34,790 nt of DNA from an uncultured Rhodothermaceae bacterium. GTDB lineage: Bacteria; Bacteroidota; Rhodothermia; Rhodothermales; Salinibacteraceae. The notes under the pieces are model-generated. The model was not told the origin of the DNA and made no database searches. It was given only the letters and a program-made list of their open reading frames with translations. Positions 23,685-31,026 of the stretch are shown piece by piece. Position 1 is the stretch's first letter. Every line of letters begins with the position of its first letter. The position numbers and the translations under genes were made by a program. Location: the NCBI GenBank assembly GCA_913056335.1, contig CAJXLX010000024.1, positions 1 through 34,790 of the forward strand. The letters run 5' to 3'.

Positions 23685-25076
23685 CTACGCAGGCTGCCCG
23701 TTTTCCGAGAGCGCCGTTTCAATGGCCGCTTCGTCGTTCTCAGGCGGTAGCGACGGGCGCCCAATGCTGGAGTAGATGAAGCCCATCTCGGCCATGCGCT
23801 TCGGGTCGAACACGTTGCGTCCGTCAAAGATAACGGGCTCGGCCAGACGGTCGCGCACATCGGCGAGGTCGGGGCGGCGGAAGGCGTTCCACTCGGTGCA
23901 GATGACGAGCGTGTGGGCATCGTCGAGGGCGCTGTACATGTCGTCGGCGTAGTCGATCGCATCGCCAAACACGCGGCGCGTGGTTTCGATAGCTTCGGGG
24001 TCGTAGCCTACGACCTCAGCCCCGGCGTCGAGCAGCGCGCGAATGATGACATGCGAAGGAGCCTCGCGGATGTCGTCGGTGTTCGGCTTAAACGAAAGCC
24101 CCCAGATGGCAACCGTCTTGCCGCTTACATCGCCATCGAAGTAGTCAATGACGCGCTCAGCGAGCAGCTCGCGCTGCTGGTCGTTCACCTTGAGCACCGA
24201 ATCCAGAATCTGGAAATCGTAGTCGTTCTGGCGTCCGGTGCGATGCAGCGCCTGTACATCTTTCGGGAAGCAGCTGCCGCCAAATCCGATGCCCGCATAC
24301 AAGAAGTGGCGTCCGATGCGGTGATCTTTGCTGATACCGAGGCGCACCTTGTCAACATTGGCCCCAACCTTCTCACACAGATTAGCGATTTCGTTCATGA
24401 ACGAGATGCGCGTGGCCAGAATGGAGTTGGCCGCGTACTTGATCATCTCGGCCGAGCGCTCGTCGACCACGACGATGGGGTTGCCCTGCCGCACAAACGG
24501 CTCGTAGAGGCGTGTCATCATATCGGCGGCCTTCTCGCTGGAAGTGCCAATGACCACGCGGTCAGGCTTCAGGAAGTCGTCTACGGCGACGCCTTCGCGC
24601 AAGAACTCGGGGTTCGACACGACATCGAACTGTTCCCCGGCCTGCAATCCCGCCTCCTCCATCACGTTCTGCACGCGGTCGGCGGTACCTACCGGCACCG
24701 TACTCTTGTTGATGATGAGGCGGTAGCGGTCGTCATCTTCATTCGCGATGAGATCCGCAATCTCGCCTGCGGCATTCAGCACGTACGAGAGGTCGGCGGA
24801 TCCGTCTTCGCCGGGAGGCGTGGGCAGGGCCAGAAAGATGAGTTCGGCGTGCGCCACCCCTTCGGCCAAGTCAGTCGTAAAAGTGAGGCGACCCTCCGAA
24901 GTGTTGCGGCTAAAGTAGTGCTCCAAGTCGGGCTCATAGATCGGAAGTTGCCCGTTCCGGAGCTGGTCGACCTTGTTCTCGTCAATGTCAACACATACGA
25001 CGCGATTGCCCATCTCGGCAAAACACGTTCCCGACACCAAGCCTACATAGCCGGTGCCAATCATGGCAATGTTCAT
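23685..25076 (-). CDS. ugd: UDP-glucose 6-dehydrogenase
   Basis: A 463-residue enzyme oxidising UDP-glucose to UDP-glucuronate in two NAD+-dependent steps. The NAD motif is GTGYVG (residues 7-12) in MIGTGYVGLVSGTCFAEMGN. Family landmarks are YEPDLEHYFSRN, INKSTVPVGTAD, SNPEFLREGVAVDDFLKPDRVVIG, the helix with EMIKYAANSILATRISFMNEIANLCEKVGANVD, and the catalytic Cys269 in GGSCFPKD. The UDP-binding C-terminal domain has GLSFKPNTDDIREAPS. The length is slightly above the usual 430-450 because of a C-terminal tail after EMGFIYSSIGRP. The ATG is the complement of 25074-25076, preceded by a palindrome TTGATATCAA at 25087-25096. It is the first gene of the ugd-uxs-cysD-cysNC run and feeds uxs with UDP-glucuronate. 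Confidence 0.96.
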   Translation of the reverse strand: MNIAMIGTGYVGLVSGTCFAEMGNRVVCVDIDENKVDQLRNGQLPIYEPDLEHYFSRNTSEGRLTFTTDLAEGVAHAELIFLALPTPPGEDGSADLSYVLNAAGEIADLIANEDDDRYRLIINKSTVPVGTADRVQNVMEEAGLQAGEQFDVVSNPEFLREGVAVDDFLKPDRVVIGTSSEKAADMMTRLYEPFVRQGNPIVVVDERSAEMIKYAANSILATRISFMNEIANLCEKVGANVDKVRLGISKDHRIGRHFLYAGIGFGGSCFPKDVQALHRTGRQNDYDFQILDSVLKVNDQQRELLAERVIDYFDGDVSGKTVAIWGLSFKPNTDDIREAPSHVIIRALLDAGAEVVGYDPEAIETTRRVFGDAIDYADDMYSALDDAHTLVICTEWNAFRRPDLADVRDRLAEPVIFDGRNVFDPKRMAEMGFIYSSIGRPSLPPENDEAAIETALSENGQPA

Positions 25077-25665
25077 GGTTCAACAGTTGATATCAATTCG
25101 GAAAAGGATGGCGCGCACAGCTGCACCGTCCAGGCGGTTGTACAGTACGCGATTCATGCAGTCTCTGTATGGACTGTTGGCACTATGCCCCCGGGTGCAT
25201 TGGTCCTATCTGCTATAGCGGTTTGGCGCATCGAGGTGGCAATACAGCCACGCTCTGATTCGAATGAAGACATACGGAACGAAGACATACGAGAGGGCAT
25301 CGAAGCCAACATGCAGCAGAGACGCGTGTAGATTCGAATCGTGTTGCAGGTTCTATATTGTATGGGAGCGCATGGCCCCTACCTTATCGATGGCCATTGC
25401 GAGTGGCATCCAGGCCCCAGTCTGCATGATACAGCAATCTGCACGATACAACGGGTAAATGCAACGATACGATAGTAGAACACGCGCAATAGCACACGAT
25501 AGATGAGGCACAGGCGCGTATTTGTGCAATTTTCGCTTCGTGTTTTGCATTAGGAATCGGAGCACATCAGCGCGGGCTTACGTCTCGGTAGCACTTGTGC
25601 ACCCCGGTCATGTATATTGGAAGCGGCCCATTGTTCATTCTCTCCCACCAATTTCGGCCTCTGGC
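25077..25665. other. long divergent non-coding region between two glycan operons
   Basis: This 589-base stretch separates the divergent ugd and aminotransferase genes and is the only long gap in the window. It is less GC-rich than the genes around it. I see no credible coding frame: the short frames here have no family match or coding bias. It holds a palindrome (25087-25096), a GTTGTAC (25137-25143), a small stem GTGGC/GCCAC (25236-25251), a direct repeat (25266-25291), two copies of GATTCGAAT (25257, 25331) and several CGATAC/CGATAG words around 25450-25510. It presumably carries both promoters and possibly a long leader. Confidence 0.6.
25266..25291. repeat. 11-base direct repeat in the ugd upstream region
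   Basis: GAAGACATACG occurs at 25266-25276 and again at 25281-25291, spaced by GAAC, giving a 15-base period. Short direct repeats of this kind can be binding sites for a dimeric regulator. A single pair is not proof. Confidence 0.5.
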
Positions 25666-26835
25666 ATGTCCGCGCCTGCCCCCATTCCGCTCTCGCAGCC
25701 CAGCATCACCGCACACGAGCGTGAGGCGGTGGCCACGGTCATGCAGTCCACCCGCTTATCGATGGGGCCTGCACTGGAGCGCTTCGAAGAAAAAATGGCA
25801 GCGCACTGCAGCGTAGATCACGCCGTGGGCGTAAGCAGTGGAACCGCCGCGTTGCATTGTATGGTGCGGGCACTCGATCTGCCCGAGGGCGGCACAGTCA
25901 TCACCACGCCGTACAGCTTCGTGGCTTCGGCGAACATACTGCTGTATGAGGGACTTACCCCGCAGTTTGTCGACATCGACCCCGCCACGTACAACATCGA
26001 TCCGGCACGCATAGAAGCGGCTATCACGCCCGACACCTGCGCCATTCTTGCGGTCGACGTGTTCGGACGCCCGGCGCCCTGGCCCCGCTTGCGCGAAATC
26101 GCTGATGCACACAACCTGGCGCTCATTGCCGACTCGTGCGAGGCGCTGGGCGCATCGATCGGAGACACGCCGATTGGGGCCTGGGGGGATGCGGCTGGCT
26201 TTGGCTTCTACCCGAATAAGCAGATTACCACGGGCGAGGGTGGCTGCATCACTACCAACGATGCGGCGCTGGCTGAAACGTGCCGCTCGCTCCGCAACCA
26301 GGGGCGCGCCACGCGTGGACAGATGCGCCATGTGCGCCTGGGCTACAACTACCGCCTCAGCGAACTGAATGCCGCTCTGGGCGCTGCCCAACTCGACCGC
26401 CTCGATACGATCCTAAGAGCACGCGCCCGCGCATCCACCCATTACCACGAAGCGCTCGCTCCTCTTTCCGAGATGCTCCGGCGCCCCTCCCAGACGCTGG
26501 CGAACGCCAAACGCAGCTGGTTCGTGTACGTCATCGAGCTGCGCCCGCCGTGGACGCGCACGCATCGCGATGCCCTCTGTGCGGCGCTTCAAGCCGATGG
26601 CATTGGCTGTGCGCCCTACTTTCCGGCCATCCACCTGCAACCGCTCTACCGCGAGCGCTTCGGGTATACGGACGGGGCGTTTCCGCACTGCGAATCGGTG
26701 GCGGCGCGGACGCTGGCGCTTCCGTTTTTTGCGGAGATCACCGAAACGCAGATCCGTCGTGTGGGGGATGCGCTGCATACACACCTGCCCGCATGCGCGC
26801 CTGAATCCAACAGAATGCCGCTTTCCACCTCATGA
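25666..26835 (+). CDS. DegT/DnrJ/EryC1/StrS-family sugar aminotransferase (PglE-like)
   Basis: A 389-residue PLP enzyme of the nucleotide-sugar aminotransferase family. Landmarks are MGPALERFEEKMA, AVGVSSGTAALH, ITTPYSFVASANILLYEG, FVDIDPATYNID, then IADSCEALGA, and the PLP lysine Lys185 in FGFYPNKQITTGEGG. GYNYRLSELNAALGAAQLDRLD follows. It transfers an amino group from glutamate to a 4-keto or 3-keto sugar nucleotide. An open frame extends upstream to 25522; the ATG at 25666 gives the family's normal N-terminus (PLSQPSITAHEREAV). It overlaps the next gene by four bases (ATGA at 26832-26835), showing translational coupling with the phosphoglycosyl transferase. With the PglF-, PglD- and PglC-type genes downstream it is probably the PglE counterpart acting on UDP-4-keto-6-deoxy-GlcNAc; the exact sugar is inferred. 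Confidence 0.9.
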   Translation: MSAPAPIPLSQPSITAHEREAVATVMQSTRLSMGPALERFEEKMAAHCSVDHAVGVSSGTAALHCMVRALDLPEGGTVITTPYSFVASANILLYEGLTPQFVDIDPATYNIDPARIEAAITPDTCAILAVDVFGRPAPWPRLREIADAHNLALIADSCEALGASIGDTPIGAWGDAAGFGFYPNKQITTGEGGCITTNDAALAETCRSLRNQGRATRGQMRHVRLGYNYRLSELNAALGAAQLDRLDTILRARARASTHYHEALAPLSEMLRRPSQTLANAKRSWFVYVIELRPPWTRTHRDALCAALQADGIGCAPYFPAIHLQPLYRERFGYTDGAFPHCESVAARTLALPFFAEITETQIRRVGDALHTHLPACAPESNRMPLSTS

Positions 26836-27437
26836 GTTACGCCACCTGTAAGTCGATTGCTGAACGCATCCTGGCCGCTGGGGGGCTGGTGATACTGAGT
26901 CCGCTACTGGTGCTCATTGCGGGGGCCATTGCCTTGTTTGACGGGGGCGCGGTGTTCTTCATGCAGCAGCGTGCGGGGCAGCACGGGCAGCCCTTCCGCA
27001 TCTACAAGTTTCGGACCCTCCGCCTCGGTCCTAAAGACCCAGCGCGTCCCCGTGCGCACTGCACTCGTACCGGTGCCTTCTTGCGGCGCTGGGCGCTGGA
27101 TGAGCTTCCGCAGCTGTGGAATATCGTGCGCGGCGATATGGGTTTTATTGGCCCGCGCCCCACGCTGCTCGATCAGGTTCGCCGCTACGGCGCGTTTGAG
27201 CGCAAACGTTTGCACGTTAAGCCGGGGCTAACGGGCTGGGCCCAGATCCACGGGCGCAACGCCCTCTCGTGGCCCGAGCGCATCCGGCTGGATGTGTGGT
27301 ATGTGGAGCATCAGTCGCTTTGGGTCGATGCAAAAATTCTGCTGCACACCCCACGGGTGCTGTGGCGCGGGACGGGGGTGTACGGCCCCACCGGTGCTAA
27401 CGACGCGTTCGCGCAATCGTCTCCTTCCTCCTCGTAA
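26832..27437 (+). CDS. small monotopic phosphoglycosyl transferase (PglC-like)
   Basis: A 201-residue bacterial sugar transferase. It moves a phosphosugar from a UDP-sugar to undecaprenyl phosphate, the first membrane step of glycan assembly. One hydrophobic re-entrant segment (about residues 13-36) is followed by VFFMQQRAGQHGQPFRIYKFRTL, the family signature. The catalytic pair is Asp90-Glu91 in LDELPQLWNIVRGDMGFIGPRP. KPGLTGWAQIHGRNALSW then closes the catalytic domain. The length is that of PglC and not of the larger WbaP/WcaJ proteins with extra membrane helices. It shares an ATGA overlap with the aminotransferase gene and is followed after 12 bases by the acetyltransferase. Confidence 0.93.
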   Translation: MSYATCKSIAERILAAGGLVILSPLLVLIAGAIALFDGGAVFFMQQRAGQHGQPFRIYKFRTLRLGPKDPARPRAHCTRTGAFLRRWALDELPQLWNIVRGDMGFIGPRPTLLDQVRRYGAFERKRLHVKPGLTGWAQIHGRNALSWPERIRLDVWYVEHQSLWVDAKILLHTPRVLWRGTGVYGPTGANDAFAQSSPSSS

Positions 27438-27449
27438 CGCTGCTCCGCC

Positions 27450-28088
27450 GTGAACCCGCTTGTTATTATTGGTGCAGGCGATTTGGGGTGCGAGACAGTC
27501 GCGCTGGTAGAGCGCATCAACGCGGCATCCAGCGATCCAATGTGGACCCTCCGCGGCCTGCTTGATGACGATCCGGCCCGCCACAACTCACATGTGCGCT
27601 CGATCCCTGTTCTGGGGGGATGCGACTGGCTCGACGCGCATCCGGAGGTGGCATGCGTCATTGCGGTTGGGCACAGCGATGTTCGGCAGCGCATTGCTGC
27701 ACGGATACCTGCTGATTCCAATCCAGCAGGCGTTCTTGTGGACCCGTCGGTGCATGTGCCGCGCACGGCCTCTGTTGCCGAAGGCACGATCGTGTACGCC
27801 GGAAGCGTGCTGATGGAGAACGTTACGCTGCACGCGCACACCATCGTTGATGCGCAATGCACGCTGGGGCACGATGCGGTGCTGGAATCGTTTGCAACGC
27901 TCCATCCAGGTGTGCGCCTCTCAGGTCATGTGCACATTGGGAGCAGCGCTCGGCTTGGCGCCGGAAGCGTGGTGCTCCCACAGTGCCGCGTAGGCGCTGG
28001 TGCTACTGTAGGAGCAGGCGCCGTGGTCACGAAAGACGTTCCGCCGGGCGCAACCGTCGTCGGCGTTCCGGCGCGTGTGGTTTCGTAG
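27450..28088 (+). CDS. NeuD/PglD-family sugar acetyltransferase
   Basis: A 212-residue two-domain enzyme starting at GTG. Residues 1-90 form a Rossmann-like substrate-binding domain (PLVIIGAGDLG, then LRGLLDDDPA). Residues from about 100 form a left-handed beta-helix of hexapeptide repeats ending with GAGAVVTKDVPPGATVVGVPARVV. The putative general base is His141 in CTLGHDAVLE, where PglD has its catalytic histidine; His152 (LHPGV) may also take part. These enzymes acetylate an amino group on a UDP-sugar with acetyl-CoA. Lying 12 bases after the PglC-like gene and behind the PglE-like aminotransferase, it is expected to acetylate the 4-amino group. The identity of the sugar is inferred from context. 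Confidence 0.9.
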   Translation: MNPLVIIGAGDLGCETVALVERINAASSDPMWTLRGLLDDDPARHNSHVRSIPVLGGCDWLDAHPEVACVIAVGHSDVRQRIAARIPADSNPAGVLVDPSVHVPRTASVAEGTIVYAGSVLMENVTLHAHTIVDAQCTLGHDAVLESFATLHPGVRLSGHVHIGSSARLGAGSVVLPQCRVGAGATVGAGAVVTKDVPPGATVVGVPARVVS

Positions 28089-28116
28089 GTCTTACTGGTT
28101 TCCTTTCGCCTCCTGT

Positions 28117-29304
28117 ATGCACATACTGGTGCTGTTGCAATACTACCACACGCCCGACTGTCCGACGGCGGGCCGTCCATACGCGTTGGTGCAGGCGCTG
28201 GCGGGGCACCACGATGTGACCGTGATTACGACGCAGATGGGGCAGGAACGCCGCACTGCGCATCAGTTTGAGTGGGTGCCGAGCGGCGTATCGCTGAAGA
28301 CGCTCCAGGTGCCATACCGCAACGCGATGACGACGCATGAGCGTCTGCAAGCCTATGCTCGATATGCCGCAATGGCCGGATGGCACGGGCTTCGGCTGTC
28401 GCGCCCCGATCTCATTGTGGCATCATCAACGCCTCTTTCGGTGCCGGTAGTGGCGGCGGTACTGGCCCGCTGGCACCGCGTGCCGTGGGTGTTCGAGGTG
28501 CGCGACCTGTGGCCGGACTTTCTCATTCAGATGGGCGCGGTGCCGTCATCCTGGGCGCAGCGTGCGCTCTATGCGCTGGAGCAACGCCTCTACCGCAGTG
28601 CCGCGCATGTCGTTGCGCTCTCGTCTGATATGGCCCGCCATGTGCGGCGCCGCGCCGGACACGATCGGGTGGATCTCAATCCATACGGCACCGACTTGGC
28701 GCTGCTGCGGGAGGCCCCGCTGCAGGAAGCCGAAGCGCGTTGCCCAATTGAAGACGGGCAGCGCCTCATTCTGTATGCGGGCTCGCTGGGCCGGGCTAAC
28801 GCGATTCCGGCGCTGCTCGATGCCGCGCACCGGTTGCGCTACCGCTCCGATATTGTGTGGGCATTTGTCGGCAATGGCTATCACCACAACACCGTTGCAA
28901 AAGCTGCGCAGCAGCTTCCTAACGTGCGATTGCTCCCCCCGCAGCCGTATCCGCAGACGCTGGCGCTCTTCAAGCACGCATCGCTCTCCATCACCTCATT
29001 CATCAACCGCCCCGTGCTGCGCACAAATGCGCCGTCAAAGCTCATGGACAGCCTGGCCGCTGGTACGCCTGTGATCGTTACCAATCCGGGCTGGACACAA
29101 CGGCTTGTTACGTCAGGGGGATGCGGATGGTACGTCCCTCCCGAAGATACAGATGCGCTGGTTGCATGCGTGGCCTCTGCACTGGATGCCGATCCGGAGC
29201 GCCGGGCATCGTGGCAGCGCAATGCCCGGCATCTTGCGTACACCCGCTTCGACCGGGCCGATCACATGACCCGATACCGGATGCTTCTTGAAAGTCTTGT
29301 TTGA
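28117..29304 (+). CDS. GT4-type glycosyltransferase (WbuB-like)
   Basis: A 395-residue GT-B fold glycosyltransferase. The N-terminal domain opens MHILVLLQYYHTPDCPTAGRPYALVQAL..HHDVTVIT and contains VPWVFEVRDLWPDFLIQMG, both characteristic of WbuB-like enzymes that use UDP-sugar donors. The C-terminal nucleotide-binding domain has RLILYAGSLGRANAIPALLDAAHRL, then WAFVGNGYHHNTVAKAAQQLPNVRLLPPQPY and PSKLMDSLAAGTPVIVTNPG. An open frame runs back to 28075 inside the acetyltransferase gene; the ATG at 28117 fits the family N-terminus. It probably adds a sugar to the lipid-linked diamino sugar; donor and linkage cannot be read. The gap to the next gene is 151 bases and may contain a promoter. Confidence 0.9.
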   Translation: MHILVLLQYYHTPDCPTAGRPYALVQALAGHHDVTVITTQMGQERRTAHQFEWVPSGVSLKTLQVPYRNAMTTHERLQAYARYAAMAGWHGLRLSRPDLIVASSTPLSVPVVAAVLARWHRVPWVFEVRDLWPDFLIQMGAVPSSWAQRALYALEQRLYRSAAHVVALSSDMARHVRRRAGHDRVDLNPYGTDLALLREAPLQEAEARCPIEDGQRLILYAGSLGRANAIPALLDAAHRLRYRSDIVWAFVGNGYHHNTVAKAAQQLPNVRLLPPQPYPQTLALFKHASLSITSFINRPVLRTNAPSKLMDSLAAGTPVIVTNPGWTQRLVTSGGCGWYVPPEDTDALVACVASALDADPERRASWQRNARHLAYTRFDRADHMTRYRMLLESLV

Positions 29305-29455
29305 TTGAAGCTTAACCTGATGTAATGGACAGGTCAAACATGGACAGAGGATGAAAAGCATTATGCTGTGTTGTATGTTGAGAGCCGAGTAACTACCGCA
29401 GTGCCCCCCGCTCGCCCACCCCGCCTTATTCATTGATTGGGTTGCCTCTCTGATC

Positions 29456-31000
29456 GTGCCTACAGATCGTTTTGATTTTGGCCTGCATCGCCTTTCAGAT
29501 GTACCTCGAAGGGTCGGTCTTGCGCTTTGGTTCGTGTGGGATGTTGTGCTCGTCACGTTCAGTCTGTGGGGGGCCGCAGTACTGATGAGCCGACCTGTAC
29601 CGGCGGATGCGCTGCTCCAGTTTCCGGCAGCCGTTACGCTTAGTGCGATGTTGCTCAGCCTGTGGGGGACGGGCGCCTACCAGGTTGTGGCGCGCGACAT
29701 TCACCTACACCGCTTCATACGCATGGGGGGAGGCATGGTAGGAGCCGGGTTGGTGGCCACAGCACTCGCGTATTTCTGGGATCCAGCGCATATGCTTCCG
29801 CGGGGCGTACTGGCGCTGCATGCACTCATGGCAACGGGAGGGGTCCTGGGAAGCCGGGCACTGGCACGTTTGGTCTGGGAATATCAGCACACGCCTGCCC
29901 CGCCCACTCCGAGTCCGGCCCCGATTACGTTGTACGATGTGGTCGACCGCGAGCCGCCCGTCATCAACACGAAAGAGCTGCGTACGGCCCTGGCGGATCG
30001 CACAGTGCTGGTAACTGGGGCGGGGGGATCTATCGGGAGCGAACTGATGACGCAGCTGGCGCAGTTGCATCCGTTCCGGCTCGTTGGTGTGGATATGAGC
30101 GAGTACAATCTGTACCGGCTACGCCATGCGCTGGATGCATCGGTTCTGCCTGAAAATGCGCTCGACCTCCGCCTGGCCGATGTGCGCACCCCCGAAACCA
30201 TGCATCGCATTTTCCGCCAGACCGCGCCCGATGTGGTCATTCACACCGCTGCGTACAAGCATGTGCCCATGATGGAGCGGCATCCGGCGGAGGCCTTTGG
30301 CAACAACACGCAGGCCACCATGCAGCTGCTCCGGCTCTGCGAAGAGCACCAGACCGGGCAGTTTCTGTTTGTATCCACCGATAAAGCGGTGCAGCCAACC
30401 AGCGTACTGGGCGCGACCAAGCGGCTGGCCGAGTGGTACGTGCGGGCGGCGCAGTCGCCGGTGTCGCGTAGCATTGTACGGTTCGGCAACGTCTTTGGCA
30501 GCCGGGGCAGTGTGGTGCCGCGCTTTGAGCGATGTCTGGCTGCAGGCACGCCGATTCCCGTTACGCATCCAGATATGGAGCGCTACTTCATGAGTGCCAC
30601 CGAGGCGTGCAGCCTGATTATGCACACGTTGCTGCTCGACTCGCATCCGGTATACCTGTTTCGCATGGGCGAGCCCATACGCATTCAGGACCTGGCCGAG
30701 CAGCTCGTACGGCGCTGGTACCCGCATCAGTCCCCCAATGCGATGATCGAGCACACGGGGCGGCGTCCGGGCGAGAAGATGACCGAGGCGCTGGCCATGC
30801 CGGGCGAGCAGACGTCGGACACGGCACATCCCTCGATCTTGGGGGTCGAGGGGGCCATGCCGTACAGCCGCGCCGAACTTGACATGCACATTCAGCACGT
30901 CGAGGAGCAGTGCCGCCACCCCGACGTGTCGGCCTCGCAGCTGCGCCGTCTCATCATGAACACGCCCAGCATGCCGCCATCGGTGCCCACCCACTCATAA
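29456..31000 (+). CDS. membrane-bound nucleotide-sugar 4,6-dehydratase (PglF/CapD-like)
   Basis: A 514-residue protein starting at GTG. It has about four N-terminal membrane helices (roughly residues 22-130) and a cytoplasmic extended-SDR domain. The NAD-binding motif TGAGGSIGSE is near residue 186. Next come HTAAYKHVPMMERHPAEAFGNNTQATMQLL and the catalytic region STDKAVQPTSVLGATKRLAEWYV with Asp309, Lys310 and Lys322. The position that is Tyr in most SDR enzymes, and Met in PglF, is Leu318 here. RFGNVFGSRGSVVPRF, ATEACSLIM and GRRPGEKMTEAL complete the family pattern. It makes UDP-4-keto-6-deoxy-GlcNAc or a related sugar. The membrane part is shorter than in WbpM-type relatives. A second glycosyltransferase starts 26 bases downstream. 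Confidence 0.92.
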   Translation: MPTDRFDFGLHRLSDVPRRVGLALWFVWDVVLVTFSLWGAAVLMSRPVPADALLQFPAAVTLSAMLLSLWGTGAYQVVARDIHLHRFIRMGGGMVGAGLVATALAYFWDPAHMLPRGVLALHALMATGGVLGSRALARLVWEYQHTPAPPTPSPAPITLYDVVDREPPVINTKELRTALADRTVLVTGAGGSIGSELMTQLAQLHPFRLVGVDMSEYNLYRLRHALDASVLPENALDLRLADVRTPETMHRIFRQTAPDVVIHTAAYKHVPMMERHPAEAFGNNTQATMQLLRLCEEHQTGQFLFVSTDKAVQPTSVLGATKRLAEWYVRAAQSPVSRSIVRFGNVFGSRGSVVPRFERCLAAGTPIPVTHPDMERYFMSATEACSLIMHTLLLDSHPVYLFRMGEPIRIQDLAEQLVRRWYPHQSPNAMIEHTGRRPGEKMTEALAMPGEQTSDTAHPSILGVEGAMPYSRAELDMHIQHVEEQCRHPDVSASQLRRLIMNTPSMPPSVPTHS

Positions 31001-31026
31001 CCTAATGCCCCCTGTGTTTCTGCACA

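Noticed and set aside
23913-25331. A 472-codon open frame on the plus strand
   Set aside because: It lies opposite ugd, which has a full set of UDP-glucose dehydrogenase motifs. The plus-strand translation has no recognisable domain and results from the GC-rich antisense frame.
25264-25458. A 64-codon open frame containing the words CRFESC, which often arise from translated tRNA T-arms
   Set aside because: The underlying GATTCGAATC at 25331-25340 cannot form a five-base-pair T-stem with proper 53-61 pairing, and there is no acceptor stem or anticodon arm around it. It is neither a tRNA nor a credible gene.
25077-25665. Phase-variable invertible promoter between the glycan operons
   Set aside because: No inverted repeats of useful length flank the region and no recombinase gene is in the window, so inversion is only a remote possibility.
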